Source: Colletotrichum lupini (Eukaryota; Ascomycota; Sordariomycetes; Glomerellales; Glomerellaceae). Taken from it: a DNA stretch of 64,000 nucleotides. Numbering within the stretch: position 1 is the first letter of the stretch; each line of letters opens with the position of its first letter. Positions 61,016 through 64,000 of the stretch are shown piece after piece. Made by a program: the position numbers and the translations under genes. The stretch lies in contig NC_064682.1 in assembly GCF_023278565.1 (NCBI RefSeq), positions 2,232,001 through 2,296,000 on the forward strand, written 5' to 3'. The notes below the pieces were generated by a model. The model searched no databases. It saw only the letters and a program-made list of their open reading frames with translations, and was not told where the DNA came from.

Positions 61016-63468
61016 CTAGTAGACGCCACTCTGCCGATAGTAATCCGCAGCGGGCGGTGCGCTCGGTCCATCAGCACCACCACTGGGAGGAACATACGCC
61101 CTGTACTGCGGCTGTGATGGTCCCTGGCTTGGAAGGCTGTTTCTAGCATCGTAGGCCGCACCGCCAGGCTGCAGGGGCGGTGGCGTCATCACTTCAGATC
61201 GACCGGCACCAGGGATAGGCGGAGCTGCTCCAGTTGGCACAGGCGGCGGTGCCTGAGTAGGGGCACTGACGTAGTTATCCTGCCCCTGAGCTCCTGGTGG
61301 CTGATAACTCTGGTACTGTGGCTGTTGGTGTTGTTGCGGTGGTTGTTGAGGTGGTTGTGAGGGCTGCCCGACTGGTGGTGCAGATGGTTGGAAGGATGAA
61401 GGTGCTGGAACAGTCGAATTACCTACGACGGGGCTACCGTTGTTGTAATCGTCTTGGGAATACACGGAGGATGTATATGTCGCAGCAGAGCTCGGGTTAT
61501 GGGTAGCAATAGGCGAGTCGTAGACAGAGGTTGCCAGCTCCTGGGGACCGTAAGTGCTCTGTGGCCTTCCTTGGTTGGGAGGCACAGAATATGCGGAGTA
61601 AGTGTTGGCCGGCGGTGGTGACGAGGTGTTGATCGGCGGCACCTGTGCCTTGCCTGTGGATGGAATACGTTGATCACGCGGAGGATACTGTTGCGGTTGG
61701 TTGTGATGCGGCGCTGAGGGGACCTCCGCACCGGCTACGTAAAAGGGAGCAGGCGTTGCCTGTGCCGGACGCTGGAAATTCGGCGAGGGCGTAGACTGAG
61801 GGTATTGGGGTTGTTCTATGTACAAACTAGTTAAACTTGGTGCGCTTGGAAGAAGGCAATCAAGGTAGTTCACCTTGGGGTGCTGGAGTATAGTATCTCT
61901 GCTCCTGCTGCTGCTGCTGCTGCTGTTGGTGGGGAGGGCCCTGGGGAGGGCCTTGAGGAGGACCCTGAGGGGGATAGCCCGCCCCCGGTCCGCCTGGGTA
62001 CCCGCCGGGGCCAGGTCTCATGGCATACTGGTGGTAACTAGGCTGAGGAGGATGCGACATGGATGATTCCAAAAGAGACTCGTAGTCGCGGCGAGCCTTG
62101 ATGAACTTCTCATTCAGCTGTGTAAAGTCATCTGCATGTTTTGGTCAGTATAAGTAGCATAGACAAGCGAGTGGAGCATCTCTGACCCTTCTTCTGGGAG
62201 TACTTCTCAATAAGCTTGATCAGCTTCGGCCTGATGGCTAACGTTTGGTGGTAGAGCTTCTATTTGGCGACTCGTTAGTACCGGGTCGGTCTGAGGTGGC
62301 ACTCGTAGGACCTACCGATATCTCCTCGTTATCCTCTTCCCTCGGCGCCGTATTGGACGTGCTCAAAAGTGTGAGCAGCTTCTCGACATTCTTGATCTCT
62401 GCAAACACCTCGGCCTCCATCTGTGCCTCACGTGCCAACTCATCAGGAGTGGGATCCGTGAGCTTCTCAACATAGTTGAGGGGGAAAATTCCTGTCTTCC
62501 CCTTGAGTGAGCCCCGCCACCAATCCTTGTAAACCGACTCGAGGACTGCAATAACGTCGCCTTTCTTGAACTCGAGTTCGCCCGGCTCGGAAGGAACGAA
62601 ATCGTACAATGCTCGCACCCTTGATACGGTGGCAGCTGTCGTGCCAGCAGGTACTGGTGTAGAGTGGGCTTGAGGCTGTGCAGCGGCGTGTGTCGAGGAT
62701 CCAGCGGCGGTGGCAGAAGAGGATGGACCGGCGCTGGACTCGGCAGGCGCCTTCTTCTTCTCCTCCTCTTGCAACGATAACTTCAAGGCCATCTGGAGCT
62801 CGTCGTCCTCCTTCTGGCGATCGAGGTCGGTCAGGCCAGTCTTCTGGGGCGCCGAGGGGGCCTGCAAAGTCGGGTTGTTCTGCTTTAGGCGGAAGTAGGC
62901 GTCGTACATGATGCCGAGATCGGGGTCCTTGCTAAACATGTCGGACCACTCCTTCATGCGCTCGAGGATTTTGGCCTTGACCTGGGTATGGGTATTGCGG
63001 TCGTTTGCGAGTTTCAACATGGCGTCAGTGAAGGCTCGGCTTGAGAGCTCGCGGTGCATGTTCTTGCCACAGTTCTGGCTGAGGGCATTCGCAAGCTATT
63101 GCGCAGGAAGAGTAGCAAGGTCAGCGACAGGTTCAGTATACCGGCATGGGTGCGGCAGCAACGAGCCGGGGAGGAAAGGGTGCAACTCACTTCGAGGGTA
63201 TAGAGCTGGACATTGGCATTGCGGTGGGCGAGGCGCTTGATCATTGCCTGTACAACCTCTTTGGGACCATTTGCATCGCTGCCTACGCGGTCGCAGACCT
63301 CGATGATGGCTCCCCAGTCTTCGGACGTCAGGTTCTCGTCGGTGGCCTTGGCTAGATGACGCAAGATGGGCAGGTTAGCGACGTTGGCCAGCGATGGGGT
63401 TTGGTTCGCAAGGCTGCACACGTACCGACGCCCTCGTCAAAGGGACCAGCTGCGGCAGCTCGAAACAT
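61016..63468 (-). CDS. HSE1: ESCRT-0 subunit HSE1 (STAM homolog)
   Basis: With VPS27 forms ESCRT-0, which sorts ubiquitinated cargo on endosomes. Exons 63426-63468, 63191-63351, 62316-63095, 62187-62259, 61874-62131 and 61016-61815 give 704 aa. VHS domain 1 to about 145 (MFRAAAAGPFDEGVAKATDE, IIEVCDRV, MHRELSSRAFTDAMLKL). Ubiquitin-interacting motif EDDELQMALKLSL (about 163-176). SH3 domain ALYDFVP ... GIFPLNYVEKL (230-280). A helical region follows (KLYHQTLAIRPKLIKLIEKY, from 329), ending with a long Pro/Gln-rich tail containing an uninterrupted Gln run. All joins keep frame. The order of domains is exactly that of fungal HSE1. The window ends in its upstream region. Confidence 0.96.
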
Positions 63469-64000
63469 ATTGGGCAAAAGCTGTGAGCCGCTGCGGATGC
63501 TGTGTAGTGACGGGTGAGATCAAGAAGCTGTCTTGTTTCGAGTGGTTTGGAGATATTGTGGGTGCGCTTTGTGGCAAGAAGATGCCTGGAGTGGGCAAAG
63601 CGGTGGACTACGTCAGGCGAGGTGCAAGTCGTCGTCGGGCTGCGCGAATGCAATGCGATGGTTGGCAATGTTGAGGACGGAATTAGGCGAGTGTGACGGA
63701 GTGAAAGGCGTGCACTCGAAGGTTGGCCAAATCGTGCGTAGGTTGGAGGTTCTTGGAGCCTGGGTCGGCGGAGTTGAAGGTTGTGGGTGTTTGGGGAGAG
63801 GGACGTCTCGATGAGGTGGGTATGTCGCGCGAGTGTGTAAGGTAGGTGTGTGCTGAGGCGAAGCGTGGACCCGAGGGAAAGGAAGGTGATGGATAAGGTC
63901 GCCAAGGTTGAGGTAATCAGTGACGGGTACGTAAGTGCGTAAGTGCTGAGGCACACCCGGCAGAATCTTGCAGTCGTCGTCTGCTACCTCTGGTGGAAAA
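63469..64000. other. upstream region of HSE1
   Basis: 532 bp at the window edge, presumably promoter and 5' UTR. Overlapping minus-strand frames here are pyrimidine-rich leader sequence without domain signal. Confidence 0.45.

Overview
The window is nuclear DNA of a filamentous ascomycete, most likely a Sordariomycete. Three things point there: genes with many 50-100 bp GT-AG introns; a familiar set of fungal single-copy genes (eRF3, HSE1, YRB30, CTU1/NCS6, PCK, a GH43 glycosidase, a P450); and two AT-rich blocks that have lost nearly all CA/TG dinucleotides, the mark of repeat-induced point mutation (RIP). I cannot name the genus from sequence alone.

Layout. 1-3250 is a RIP-degraded repeat I could not classify. 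3779-40584 is a gene block, in order: NDUFA1-like complex I subunit (+, with a 4-nt microexon), CTU1/NCS6 tRNA thiolase (-), ribosomal protein eL8 (+), beta-carbonic anhydrase (+), NTF2 (-), tRNA-Leu(CAG) (-), secreted GH43 glycosidase (-), CK2 beta subunit (-), JmjC/cupin oxygenase (+), initiator tRNA-Met (+), cytochrome P450 (-), membrane methyltransferase-like protein (+), PEP carboxykinase (-), eRF3/SUP35 (-), YRB30 (+). 40782-56395 is a nested pair of RIP-mutated LTR retrotransposons. 56903-63468 carries a ULS1/Rad5-like SNF2 ATPase (+) and the ESCRT-0 subunit HSE1 (-); the window ends upstream of HSE1.

The retrotransposon block can be resolved to the base. The outer element (minus orientation) has 160-bp LTRs and a 5-bp target duplication ATCAA. 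A Ty3/gypsy element with two 224-bp LTRs sits inside the outer element's left LTR, bounded by a 4-bp duplication TAAT. Intact and RIP-mutated stretches alternate, which suggests two rounds of insertion and RIP. A 486-bp stretch near 54130-54615 that kept CA/TG looks like a still later insertion.

The genes are mostly unrelated housekeeping functions with no operon logic. Three touch translation (eL8, eRF3, CTU1) beside two tRNA genes, and several neighbours are divergent pairs with shared upstream regions (CTU1/eL8, CK2 beta/JmjC, P450/methyltransferase-like, eRF3/YRB30). I found no gene cluster for a new pathway. The most unusual items are the NDUFA1 4-nt microexon, the nested and mosaic-RIP retrotransposons, the 789-nt PCK intron with an alternative N-terminal exon, and two poorly characterised proteins (membrane methyltransferase-like, presumed mitochondrial JmjC).
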